A stretch of DNA of 64,000 nt, from positions 1 to 64,000 of the forward strand of contig NZ_JHXD01000007.1 of assembly GCF_000687715.1 (NCBI RefSeq), written 5' to 3'. The DNA is from Xylanibacter ruminicola Ga6B6. GTDB lineage: Bacteria; Bacteroidota; Bacteroidia; Bacteroidales; Bacteroidaceae. A program made the translations under genes and the position numbers. Below, piece by piece: positions 9,267-18,700 of the stretch (position 1 is the stretch's first letter; each line of letters opens with the position of its first letter). Below the pieces are notes generated by a model. That model saw nothing but the letters and a program-made list of their open reading frames with translations, had not been told where the DNA came from and made no database searches.

Positions 9267-10640
9267 TTATTGCATATCGTAAACCACCTGCATGAGCTGC
9301 TTACCAAGGTCGTCGGCCTGCTCCATGGTCTGAGCCTCGCTATATACACGAATGATAGGCTCGGTGTTCGACTTGCGCAAGTGTACCCAACGATCGGGGA
9401 AGTCGATCTTCACACCGTCGATATCGTTAACCACAGCGCTGCTATCCTTAGCAAACATCTCCTTAACCTTAACCAGGATGGCGTCAACATCAGTCTCAGG
9501 AGTCAGGTCGATGCGGTTCTTGGCAATCTGATACTCAGGGAAGGTAGCACGAAGCTCGCTTACCTTGCACCCCTTCTGTGCCAGACTCGACAGGAACAGG
9601 GCGATACCTACGAGGGCATCACGACCATAGTGGCTCTCGGGATAGATTACTCCACCGTTACCCTCGCCACCAATCACAGCACCTACCTCTTTCATCTTGG
9701 TAGTTACGTTAACCTCGCCTACGGCTGCAGCGGTGTACTGACCACCGTGCTGCTCGGTAACGTCGCGCAGAGCACGGGTTGAGCTGAGGTTAGAAACAGT
9801 ATTACCAGTAGTGTGACTGAGCACGTAATCGGCAACTGATACCAGTGTGTACTCCTCGCCGAACATGGTGCCATCCTCGCAAATAAAGGCCAGACGGTCG
9901 ACATCGGGATCAACTACAATACCCAGGTCGAAACCACCCTTCTTCATCTTATCCATGATACCATGCAGGTTCTTCTCCAATGGCTCGGGGTTGTGGGCAA
10001 AGTCGCCTGTGCACTCGCCATTCAGAATCTCGTAATCTACATCAAGCGCCTTAAACAGGTCGGGCAGGATAATACCACCTACAGAGTTGATGGTATCTAC
10101 ACACACGCGGAACTTGCGCTTGCTGATAGCCTCGCGATCAACCAACTTCAGTGCCAGCACTGAGTCGATATGACGCTGGTTAAAGCTATCATCGATGGTG
10201 CAAGAACCCAACTGATCAACTTCGGCATAATCAAAATCCTCAGCCTCGGCCAGACGGAGCACCTCGGCGCCATCGGCTGCTGTGAGGAATTCGCCCTCGC
10301 TGTTGAGCAGCTTCAGGGCATTCCACTGACGGGGATTATGCGAGGCGGTAATGATAATACCACCATCGGCACCTGCCATACGTACAGCCAACTCGGTGGT
10401 TGGTGTAGTGGCATAACCAATATCGATTACATCGTAGCCCATACCCATCAAGGTTCCAACTACTACGTTACGAACCATCAGGCCTGAAATACGACCATCG
10501 CGACCCACTACTATCTTCTTGCCACCAATAAACTGGGCATAAGCAGTGGTAAACTTTACTATGTCTAAAGGATTAAGCGTGTCACCTGTGCGTCCGCCGA
10601 TTGTACCACGGATGCCGGAAATAGATTTGATTAATGTCAT
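9267..10640 (-). CDS. glmM: Phosphoglucosamine mutase-like phosphohexomutase
   Basis: Expected to interconvert glucosamine-6-phosphate and glucosamine-1-phosphate for peptidoglycan and LPS precursors in the cytosol. The 457-residue protein has the four alpha-D-phosphohexomutase landmarks: the phosphoserine loop ITASHNPRQWNALK (about residue 100), the metal loop VVDPDVDRLA, the sugar-binding loop VIGGEGNGGVIYP and the phosphate-binding RKSNTEPIIRVYSEA near the C-terminus. The sugar loop reads GEGNGG, not the GEQSGH/GEMSGH of proteobacterial GlmM or PMM/PGM, as in archaeal and Bacteroidetes relatives, so the exact hexose is less certain. It starts 18 bp after the DUF4827 gene and is probably cotranscribed with it. 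Confidence 0.82.
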   Translation of the reverse strand: MTLIKSISGIRGTIGGRTGDTLNPLDIVKFTTAYAQFIGGKKIVVGRDGRISGLMVRNVVVGTLMGMGYDVIDIGYATTPTTELAVRMAGADGGIIITASHNPRQWNALKLLNSEGEFLTAADGAEVLRLAEAEDFDYAEVDQLGSCTIDDSFNQRHIDSVLALKLVDREAISKRKFRVCVDTINSVGGIILPDLFKALDVDYEILNGECTGDFAHNPEPLEKNLHGIMDKMKKGGFDLGIVVDPDVDRLAFICEDGTMFGEEYTLVSVADYVLSHTTGNTVSNLSSTRALRDVTEQHGGQYTAAAVGEVNVTTKMKEVGAVIGGEGNGGVIYPESHYGRDALVGIALFLSSLAQKGCKVSELRATFPEYQIAKNRIDLTPETDVDAILVKVKEMFAKDSSAVVNDIDGVKIDFPDRWVHLRKSNTEPIIRVYSEAQTMEQADDLGKQLMQVVYDMQ

Positions 10641-10658
10641 AATATGTTTATAATTCTC

Positions 10659-11306
10659 TTAAGATTCACGTTGGAATGTGAGCTCATAATAATAGGGTGT
10701 TACATAGCTCGAAGCTGTGGCATGACCCTGAGAATGAGGCACAATCAGGCGCACCTTGGCGCACTCGTCGGTAAGCGACTGAGGGCGGCCCACCTTTACA
10801 TAAGTAAGGGGGACCAACCAGCCTGAAGGTACCGAAGCACTCGAATAAGCCTTATACATTAGTCCGCTCTCAAACGATGCTGTGAAAGAGCTGCCTGAAC
10901 GAGATACTGATATAATGTCGGGCAGAGTTACTACCGAAACACCATTATAAGCCAAGCGGGGATCGCTGTTGCTGATAGTAGTGGTATCCTCAAGGATATT
11001 ATACTCAGCGAATCGGGCTACCAGACGAGTGCTCTCGCCATCCTGCAGCTGGGTGCCACAGCCTGGGCGAACAATCTGCATATACACACCACTCTTATCA
11101 AGCTTTACATACTGGTTCTTAACCGTATCGGTGGTATAACCCTGCTGGTTAAACTGATCTTCGCTAATAACAACAATCGAGCGGTCGGAAATGAACTTTG
11201 CAATGGCAGTACGTTCCTTTTCCTTCTTATCGCCGTAGGTCTCATAGTCGTTACAACTGCTGAGAACAGCGGCCATGGCTATCATGATAAACAGTATCTT
11301 CTTCAT
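10659..11306 (-). CDS. DUF4827 lipoprotein (FKBP-like fold)
   Basis: Predicted outer-membrane or periplasmic lipoprotein of 215 residues. The signal peptide MKKILFIMIAMAAVLSSC ends in a lipobox with Cys18. The rest matches my recollection of the Bacteroidetes DUF4827 family, which adopts an FKBP-type prolyl isomerase-like fold; the segment GWLVPLTYVKVGRP and a C-terminal strand-rich part fit that. No catalytic residues can be assigned. A TATTTTTG promoter lies upstream and glmM follows by 18 bp. Function remains unknown. Confidence 0.75.
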   Translation of the reverse strand: MKKILFIMIAMAAVLSSCNDYETYGDKKEKERTAIAKFISDRSIVVISEDQFNQQGYTTDTVKNQYVKLDKSGVYMQIVRPGCGTQLQDGESTRLVARFAEYNILEDTTTISNSDPRLAYNGVSVVTLPDIISVSRSGSSFTASFESGLMYKAYSSASVPSGWLVPLTYVKVGRPQSLTDECAKVRLIVPHSQGHATASSYVTPYYYELTFQRES

Positions 11307-11329
11307 CTTGCATTTACTATTTGATGGTG

Positions 11330-11359
11330 CAAAAATACGAATATTTTCGTAAACACCAA
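11330..11359 (-). promoter_or_regulatory. Promoter of DUF4827-glmM
   Basis: Minus-strand TTG (11359-11357), 19-bp spacer, TATTTTTG (11337-11330), about 25 nt before the DUF4827 ATG. Confidence 0.7.
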
Positions 11360-11369
11360 CAATATTAGG

Positions 11370-12401
11370 CTACTTTAACTTGTTTTCATAGGCAGAAATT
11401 GCCTTTTTGGTAATTTCTATCGCCTCTTCGATGGTTCCTTCTATCTTTCCACCCGATGCATTCAGGTGTCCACCACCATTAAAGAACTCCTCGGCCATCT
11501 GGTTACAGGGGAAGTCGTCCACAGAGCGCAGACTAACCCAGACCAGGTTTTTCTCGGTATCCTCGCGCAACGAGATCGACAGCTTAAGGCCCTTAATCTG
11601 CTGGGGCATGTTTACCAAACCCTCGGTATCGCCCTTGATATAGTTGAAACGCTTCAGCTCGTCGCGAGTAAGCGAATAGAAAGCGGCATGATACTCAGGC
11701 ATATAAACCAGCTTCTCGTACATCACATAGCCCATCAGGCGGATACGATTCTCGGAATAATTATGATAAACGTTACGATAGATACGATCCTTATCGATGC
11801 GCTTGGTGAGCAGCTCGCTGATAATCTGGAAGATCTCAGGACGGGTGCTGTTGAAGGTAAAGCCACCTGTATCAGTCATCATTCCACAATACACGGGTAC
11901 GGCAAAAGCCTTATCCAGCTGGGCAAAGGCGCCCATCTGCCATACAATGCGGAACACCAGTTCGCAAGTGCTCGAAGCCTCGGGCTGCGACACAATCAGG
12001 TCGGCAGCTACATCGGGCTTCAGGTGGTGATCGATGAGCACCTTCTTGGCCTTGCTGCTTACCAGGGCCTGCTCCATCTCGTCGACACGACTTGGAGTAT
12101 TGAAGTCGAGACAGAACACCAGGTCGGCAATCTTAAACAGCATATCGCACTTTTCGCGATGCTTATCGTAACGCACAATCTTATCAGTATTGGGCAACCA
12201 CATCAGGAAGTCGGGATACTGATCGGGCACAATCACGGTAACATCCTTTCCGCGTAAGCGCATATACTCGGCCCAACCTAACGACGAGCCAATAGCATCG
12301 CCATCAGGACTTTTATGACAGGTAACAAGTACCGTATTTGCATCAGAAATCAGCTGGTCCATCAGGGCCAGCTGATTAGTATCTAAAATGTTTATATTCA
12401 T
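11370..12401 (-). CDS. nrnA: DHH-family oligoribonuclease/pAp phosphatase (NrnA-like)
   Basis: Expected to degrade nano-RNA dinucleotides and dephosphorylate 3'-phosphoadenosine 5'-phosphate. The 343-residue protein has the DHH domain (CHKSPDGDAIGSSLG near residue 29, CLDFNTPSRVDEM, the LIDHHLKPD signature, and a DTGGFTFNSTRP motif) and the C-terminal DHHA1 nucleic-acid-binding domain ending in GGGHLNASGGKI. Length fits NrnA (about 310-345) and not RecJ. Its ATG abuts the stop codon of the upstream nucleotidyltransferase, so the two form an operon. Confidence 0.9.
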   Translation of the reverse strand: MNINILDTNQLALMDQLISDANTVLVTCHKSPDGDAIGSSLGWAEYMRLRGKDVTVIVPDQYPDFLMWLPNTDKIVRYDKHREKCDMLFKIADLVFCLDFNTPSRVDEMEQALVSSKAKKVLIDHHLKPDVAADLIVSQPEASSTCELVFRIVWQMGAFAQLDKAFAVPVYCGMMTDTGGFTFNSTRPEIFQIISELLTKRIDKDRIYRNVYHNYSENRIRLMGYVMYEKLVYMPEYHAAFYSLTRDELKRFNYIKGDTEGLVNMPQQIKGLKLSISLREDTEKNLVWVSLRSVDDFPCNQMAEEFFNGGGHLNASGGKIEGTIEEAIEITKKAISAYENKLK

Positions 12402-13343
12402 TTAGAACAATTTGTTAGGATATACACCCTCGTCGACCAGCTGCTTGATACGAGCAACAGTAGCGTCGCGATCGGCTGCATAGGTTACACCGAACCACTT
12501 GCTGGTGGTATCGAGTACCTCAACGGTAGCTGTACCGTCGTTGATGAGCTTGTTAACCATGAGGGGGATAAAGAACTCGGCCTTGAGGTTCTCGAGGTTC
12601 TTTGGATCGCTCAGGAACTCCTTGAAGTACTCCTCAGAATACTGGAAGTAATCGGGTGTGAAGCCCCACATATTCATTGATACAGGGGTATTATCCTCGA
12701 CAGCTACCCACTTGCCGTCCTCGTCCTTGTAACGAACAGGCTCGTTAGCAGCACCTGCGTTTGAACCATCCTCAGCGCAACGTACAATCTCAGTGCGCTC
12801 TACTACAGTTGTGAGGTGACCCTTTTCGTTCTTTGAGCATACGCCACGTGCTACAGTACCATTCTCAGAGAGAGTATTGCCTACACGGAAACCTACCATA
12901 GCATACTGGTTCTTAGCACCCTCGGGCAGATTTGCCAGGTACTTACCAATAACCATGAAGGCATCGCGATTGTAGAAGTCGTCGCAGTTAATTACACAGA
13001 AAGGCTCCTTGATAACGTCCTTACCCATGAGTACAGCGTGGTTGGTACCCCATGGCTTCTGACGACCTTCGGGAACGCTGAAGCCCTCGGGCAGTGCGTC
13101 GAGTGCCTGGAAGCAGAGCTCACACTTTACCTTACCCTCGTACTTAGCGAGAATCTGAGTGCGGAACTGCTCCTCGAAATCCTTACGGATAACCCATACA
13201 ATTTTGCCAAAGCCAGCCTGGATGGCATCGTAAATACTATAATCCATAATGGTCTCGCCATTTGGGCCCAGACCGTCGAGCTGCTTCAAACCGCCGTAAC
13301 GGCTACCCATACCAGCTGCGAGCAAAAACAAAGTCGGTTTCAT
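12402..13343 (-). CDS. Nucleotidyltransferase of the GT-A/NTP-transferase type
   Basis: Predicted cytosolic sugar-phosphate nucleotidylyltransferase. The 313-residue protein begins MKPTLFLLAAGMGSRYGGLK, the glycine-rich NTP-binding signature of this superfamily, followed by GPNGETIMDYSIYDAIQAGF and a VINCDDFYNRDAF metal-binding segment. It keeps the Rossmann-like catalytic domain but lacks the left-handed beta-helix of GlmU or GlgC and the cupin part of bifunctional GDP-mannose enzymes. The nucleotide and sugar are not identifiable from the sequence. It forms an operon with nrnA (directly abutting). Confidence 0.8.
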   Translation of the reverse strand: MKPTLFLLAAGMGSRYGGLKQLDGLGPNGETIMDYSIYDAIQAGFGKIVWVIRKDFEEQFRTQILAKYEGKVKCELCFQALDALPEGFSVPEGRQKPWGTNHAVLMGKDVIKEPFCVINCDDFYNRDAFMVIGKYLANLPEGAKNQYAMVGFRVGNTLSENGTVARGVCSKNEKGHLTTVVERTEIVRCAEDGSNAGAANEPVRYKDEDGKWVAVEDNTPVSMNMWGFTPDYFQYSEEYFKEFLSDPKNLENLKAEFFIPLMVNKLINDGTATVEVLDTTSKWFGVTYAADRDATVARIKQLVDEGVYPNKLF

Positions 13344-13383
13344 TTTTTCTTAAAATTTTTGAGTTATATCAATTTTTTGCGTG

Positions 13384-13391
13384 CAAAGGTA
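13384..13391 (-). promoter_or_regulatory. Promoter -7 box of nucleotidyltransferase-nrnA
   Basis: Minus-strand TACCTTTG about 41 nt before the ATG. A TTG lies 22 bp upstream (13416-13414), slightly longer than the usual spacing. Confidence 0.65.
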
Positions 13392-13436
13392 CAAAATATT
13401 TTGGACTTAAGCACAAAAGAATCGAAAAAAAATGCG

Positions 13437-15773
13437 TTAGAACGGATAACCAACTGCAAAATGCAAAGTATGGGCACCACTAAAGCTGGGCACATTAAAA
13501 TAGCCCGACTTACCCGTTTCGTACGGGCAGTGGATGGCCAAGCCCCAGTCTAAGCGGATAACCAGGAAGCCCAGATCGTATCGCAAGCCCACACCAGTGC
13601 CAAGCGCCGTGGTCTTTACCAACTGCTTGAGCGATGTGGGGAATTTGCCACCCTCGACATACTCATCGGTAAAGTCCCATACGTTACCTGCATCCAGGAA
13701 TACGGCACCATTCAAATCGCCAAACAGCTTGGTGCGATACTCCAGGTTGCCCACCAGCTTTGCCTCGCCAGTCTGTATCAGGTAGTCGAGCTGGCGACCT
13801 AACCCACGACCATCGAAGGAACCAGGACCAATGGAGCGTACACCAAAGGCACGGATGGTATTGGCACCACCCACATAGAAGTACTCGCTATAAGGTGCCT
13901 CGCTACTATTACCATAGCAATAGATAACGCCACCATTAAAATGACCTATCAGCTGCGAGGTTGGGGTGAGATTCCACGTTTTTGAAAAATCGGCCTCTAA
14001 ACGCAGGAACTGCGAATATGGGGTCTTAAACAGCTCTTTATCCTTCTCGTTGAAAGAACGTCCAAAAGCATAATCCCAAAGCGACACCAGATTGCCCGAC
14101 TCTTCGAGTGTTACCTCCCAACGGACGGGATGGCGCAACGACGACGGACTGGTGTACATATAGGTATAGCGCATCTTGGGCATAAAGCAGTCCTCCATCG
14201 AGGCTGCCAGATAGGGATTCTCAACAATCACCGAGTCGAACTTCTCGGTATGGCTGTTTACAAACTGGTACTTGAGCGTGAGGGGCGAGAACTCGTGACG
14301 ACTATTGGCCGACGACTGCCAGCGATAGGTCCACTCACCACTAACGATATGCATCTTATAATAATCCGGGCGACGAATCACATCGCTCGACACCTTGGCA
14401 TAGGTGGTAGGCGTAGAATAGAAATGGCGACGGATGACACGACCATTCTTATCGCGACGCACACGATCGCTATGAATAAAAGGTGCAATGATACGTGGGA
14501 ACTCAATCGACACATCGGCACCATACTGATAGCTGTTCATATCCGAATCGGCACCCTTCTGCCACTCGTAGGCACCATGCAGGTTCAAATCAAGCTTCTC
14601 GCCAGCATGGAAAGCATTACGACGGGTAAGACCGATTCGGGCCTGAGGACCATAACGACCACTGGTACGTCCGATGGCATTACACTCGATATAGAAATCG
14701 TAGGGTTTATCGAAGGTGCAGTTCAAACGCAGGTCGAGGGTATCAGAATCGGGACGAGGCGTGAACTGGAAGTCGGTACTGCTGAATACGCCTGTGGCAT
14801 TAATCCTACTGGCCGACTCCATATACTTCTCGTAGCTGTACTCCTGACGTGGGCGCAGACTGAGGTTACGCAGCACCACGCGAGGCATGATAGGCGACTT
14901 TTTGCCATTGAAATGAATGGTGAGATAACGACGCTGTACAGAGTCGGTAAGCACCTCGCGGGCCGACTTACGGAAGTTAACATCCAGCTTGCCGATATAC
15001 CACTTGCGCAGGGCCACATCGGGCAGTCCGTGCGCCAGCTGGAATCGTAGCTGCGCCTTGTTATCCACAGCAAATGTATCAGCCAGGTACGAGGCATAGC
15101 TGGGACTGTAATAATAGTAGCCATTGTTACGCAGCAGTGTGCTGATACGTGTACGCTCGGCATCAAGGTTATTGATACTGAAAGGCGACTGACTCTTGAT
15201 GAGACTCTCGTCGCGGGTTGAATCGATGAGTGCCTGAATGGGCGCTGGGAAGTTGACATAGCTCACTGAGTCGAGTGTAAACAGCGAGTCGAGATGTACG
15301 GTATAGCCAATCTTGCACTTTTTGGCATTCTTCTGTGGCACCAGCTCGTAAGTTACATCACCACGGAAATAGCCGTTGTTGCGCAATACCGAGCGTGCCA
15401 CACTACTGCGAAGCTCTGGGTTAACCTGACTCATCAGCACAGGTGGCTTACCAAACGTTTTGGTCATCCAGCGTGCAAAGCCCGAGTCCTTACCCGCGTA
15501 CTTATTATATACCCACAGGTGCCACGACCAAGGCACAGTGTAATAGCTACTGCCAAACAGCGATCCGTTGGGTTCGGTAGCCAGGGCGGCCTCGAGCTCA
15601 ACCTTGGTATTCTCCAAGTGGGTGCCGTAAGCCTCTACGTCGTAATCCTTCGCATCTTCGTAGGCAATCTTGGTAAGTCCCGTAAAGAGCTGCTCGCCTT
15701 CAGGGATATTCTTTGTCATTGAGCACGAAGCCAGACAAAGCACTAGGGGTATATACTTGATATTATTTAGCAT
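13437..15773 (-). CDS. TamA/BamA-family outer-membrane barrel lipoprotein
   Basis: Predicted 778-residue outer-membrane protein with an N-terminal lipobox (LVLCLASC), periplasmic POTRA-like repeats over roughly the first 350 residues and a C-terminal 16-strand-type barrel with the Omp85 motif region (VGGANTIRAFGVRSIGPGSF) and a terminal aromatic residue (AVGYPF). The ATG at 15773 overlaps the tamB stop by 11 bp. A GTG nine codons earlier is less likely because the signal peptide begins at this ATG. The partner is TamB directly upstream, so both probably build a TAM-like translocation or lipid-transport module. It resembles the Bacteroidetes-specific variant that carries a lipoprotein anchor. 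Confidence 0.82.
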   Translation of the reverse strand: MLNNIKYIPLVLCLASCSMTKNIPEGEQLFTGLTKIAYEDAKDYDVEAYGTHLENTKVELEAALATEPNGSLFGSSYYTVPWSWHLWVYNKYAGKDSGFARWMTKTFGKPPVLMSQVNPELRSSVARSVLRNNGYFRGDVTYELVPQKNAKKCKIGYTVHLDSLFTLDSVSYVNFPAPIQALIDSTRDESLIKSQSPFSINNLDAERTRISTLLRNNGYYYYSPSYASYLADTFAVDNKAQLRFQLAHGLPDVALRKWYIGKLDVNFRKSAREVLTDSVQRRYLTIHFNGKKSPIMPRVVLRNLSLRPRQEYSYEKYMESASRINATGVFSSTDFQFTPRPDSDTLDLRLNCTFDKPYDFYIECNAIGRTSGRYGPQARIGLTRRNAFHAGEKLDLNLHGAYEWQKGADSDMNSYQYGADVSIEFPRIIAPFIHSDRVRRDKNGRVIRRHFYSTPTTYAKVSSDVIRRPDYYKMHIVSGEWTYRWQSSANSRHEFSPLTLKYQFVNSHTEKFDSVIVENPYLAASMEDCFMPKMRYTYMYTSPSSLRHPVRWEVTLEESGNLVSLWDYAFGRSFNEKDKELFKTPYSQFLRLEADFSKTWNLTPTSQLIGHFNGGVIYCYGNSSEAPYSEYFYVGGANTIRAFGVRSIGPGSFDGRGLGRQLDYLIQTGEAKLVGNLEYRTKLFGDLNGAVFLDAGNVWDFTDEYVEGGKFPTSLKQLVKTTALGTGVGLRYDLGFLVIRLDWGLAIHCPYETGKSGYFNVPSFSGAHTLHFAVGYPF

Positions 15774-18700
15774 GGCGTTCTCTGTTTGTGGCTGGAACAC
15801 TATCCCTACGGATGGTATCGCGAGGCGTGGTGGTTCGTGGCATCAGCATGGGCTGTTCCTTCTTCCAGAAGCTAAACACATCCATCAGCGAGTTCAGCTT
15901 ACGGCGCCAAACAAAACCTATACCATATTCGCCTGTGTAGCCCTCCAGCCAATCGTAAACGTTCTGGTTATAGAACAGCTTCAGGTTCTTGGTAGCATCC
16001 TGATTCAGGCGATACTCCATCGTGACGTTATCGAAGAACGACTGGTTCTGACCACCCATCGCATCATTGGCACCCGACGATACTTTTCCACCCAATTCTA
16101 TGCGCAGGCGATTATTGAAGAATCGCTTGGCAAACTTAAACGAGTAGTCGGTATGCATCGCACCCGAAGCATCAGTAGTGTTATCGATACCCAAGCTCAG
16201 GTCGAGTGTCTTCAAGGCCGAACCTGCTATCGTATTAATCTCGCTCTGTAGGAACGAGCTCAAGGCCGAGTTCATCGAGAAGGCACTGGTGTTGGTATCA
16301 GCCAGATACATACCGGTGGTAAGCATCGCCACAGCCATTTTTCCACGTTCCTCTTTCGACATCGTAGTCAACTCGCCACTCACCGTCTGATCCTCAGGTG
16401 CATCGATGATAAACTCCAGACCCATATCGTTCAGTGTCTTGGTGATTATCACACCACAATCAAACAGCACTGAACGGGTACCACCAGCCTCGTTGGTGAC
16501 ATTAGCCTTAGTACGCTCGGTAGCCGTGATGTTCAGTTTAGGATTCATTGGATCGCCTGTAAACTCTACGTAGCTGCCCTCCTTAACGGTAAAGGTCTTG
16601 AGCGGGATAACAGGCAACGAATATTTCATCTCGCCACTCGACAAGGTATAACGACCAGTAAGGTTGATACCCTCAGCATTATACTTCATACGCAGGTCGC
16701 CACCACCCATCAAATCTACGTAGTTGCTCTCATCTACATTCAGGGCGCAAACCACATGGGCACCCTGCGATACATTGATAGTAAGATCAACATTCAGGCC
16801 CGATGGTGTAGGACGGGTAACCACCGTAGTGGTAGAATCGCTGAAGTCGGTAAACTTAACCAACTCGTCCAAACGGTTATCAGTTGAAAGTGGCGAATCG
16901 AGCAGCATATAGGTCATATCGGTAGAACCCAGCACATCCAGACGACCACGCATGTTCAGCGCCTCGAGCGGACCTTGCAAGCGACTCATAAAGTTAACGT
17001 ATGCCTTACCCCACGCCACACTCTTGGCCTGACGCTTAGAGTTGATAAGCAGGAAATTATTGGCACGCATACGCATATCCATCATGATATGCTCGGTATC
17101 CGAGAAGTCGATGTTACCCATCAGGTTCAGCAGGTCGTTATTGCTCGAGTAGAGTCCGAAGTTCTCCAGCATCAGCTTAGAACCTACGATACGCACGGGG
17201 TCGTTATCAAAACGCATGCGGATACCATAGGGGATGCTGACCAGATAAGCCGAATCTACATACATCTCACCATTCACCTCAGGATGAGTGGTGGTGCCAC
17301 GAATGGTTACACTCCCCTCGCCATAGCCCTCCAAGCCTACCAACTGGTCGGGTACAAATCCATTTACCAACGACAAAGGCAGACGCGTCATCGTAAAGTT
17401 GGCATCGATAAAACCCTCGCCCTGACTCTTGTAGATACCACTCAACAGACCAAACTCCTCGTCGTCGAGCATCAGGCGGGCCTCAACGGCGTGGGTATCA
17501 TCCTCCTTCATCAGATAAACCAACTCGGTACTGATATTACCAATGGGCGAACCCTCGTAGGTCATCTGGCGCACAGCCATATCGCTGGCCACAGAGATAT
17601 TCTCGTTCTTATCCTGCAGGATATGATAATCGCCATTCAGCTTACCTGTAATGCGTGGCAGATAGGGGATCACAGAGGTGAGTTCGCCCAAATCAAAGCT
17701 GTTCACACTCAGGGTGATGTCCTGCAGCATGGTAGAATCCTGGTTCTCGGTATAGAGTTTGATACCCGTCTTATCGTCGGCAATCAAATCCACCTTAGCC
17801 TGCAAGCGTTTGTTGCGACCCATAAACAGGAAGTTATCCTTATTCAAGTTAAACTCCTTATAACCAATAGTTGGGCGCTCGGGCAACAGCTTAAAGCGGA
17901 TACCATCGCTCTCCATCTCGGCTGTAACGCCTAAGCGCAAGCCCATTTTTTCGTGCTGGTCGAAAAAGCGCAGACCTACCAAAGCACCATGCTGGTGAAC
18001 AGTACCATCAATCAGCGCATTGAAAATAAACTGCGGATTACGCTTGTTATTGCGCACCTGACCTTGGTAGGTTAAGCGATCACCCTTCTGCGTCAGATTC
18101 AAACGGATGGTATCAATACGGGTACTATCGTAAACCAACGAGTAGAGATAGCTCTGACCATTAATACCTGTTACAGGAGAGGTGTTCACATCCAGCATCA
18201 ACTCCTTAAACTGCACGTCGAGCGCCTTCAGCAAGCTGGCCATCGGGTTGTCGCGCTTACTCTCAACATGCAGTTTCATCTCGGGCAGCAGACGCTTGAT
18301 GGCTGGCTGGTCGATAATGCGCTTATCAATCTGCGCCATCGTTGAGTCGCCTAAGATACTGAGTTTCTTCAGCAGGCGCTCGTAGTTGCCATGAGCATCC
18401 AGCTTCACAATAAAGTCGCCACTCTGAATACGGGCAATCACCGTATCAACGGTAGTATTGATATGCAGTCCGATAAAATCGGGGCGCAGGGTTTCGTTCT
18501 TACCTTTGATGTAGATTTCATCTACCAATCCTGTTACACGGTGCGTGAGCTTCATATCCGATACCACATCAACCGATCCGCACATACCTATGGCCAAAGG
18601 CATGTCTACCAGGCGCATACGATACAAATCGGCCTTATCCAGATCGGCACTGATGGTAGCCATCAGTTTTTTGGTATTCAGCATGGCGTCGACACCTATG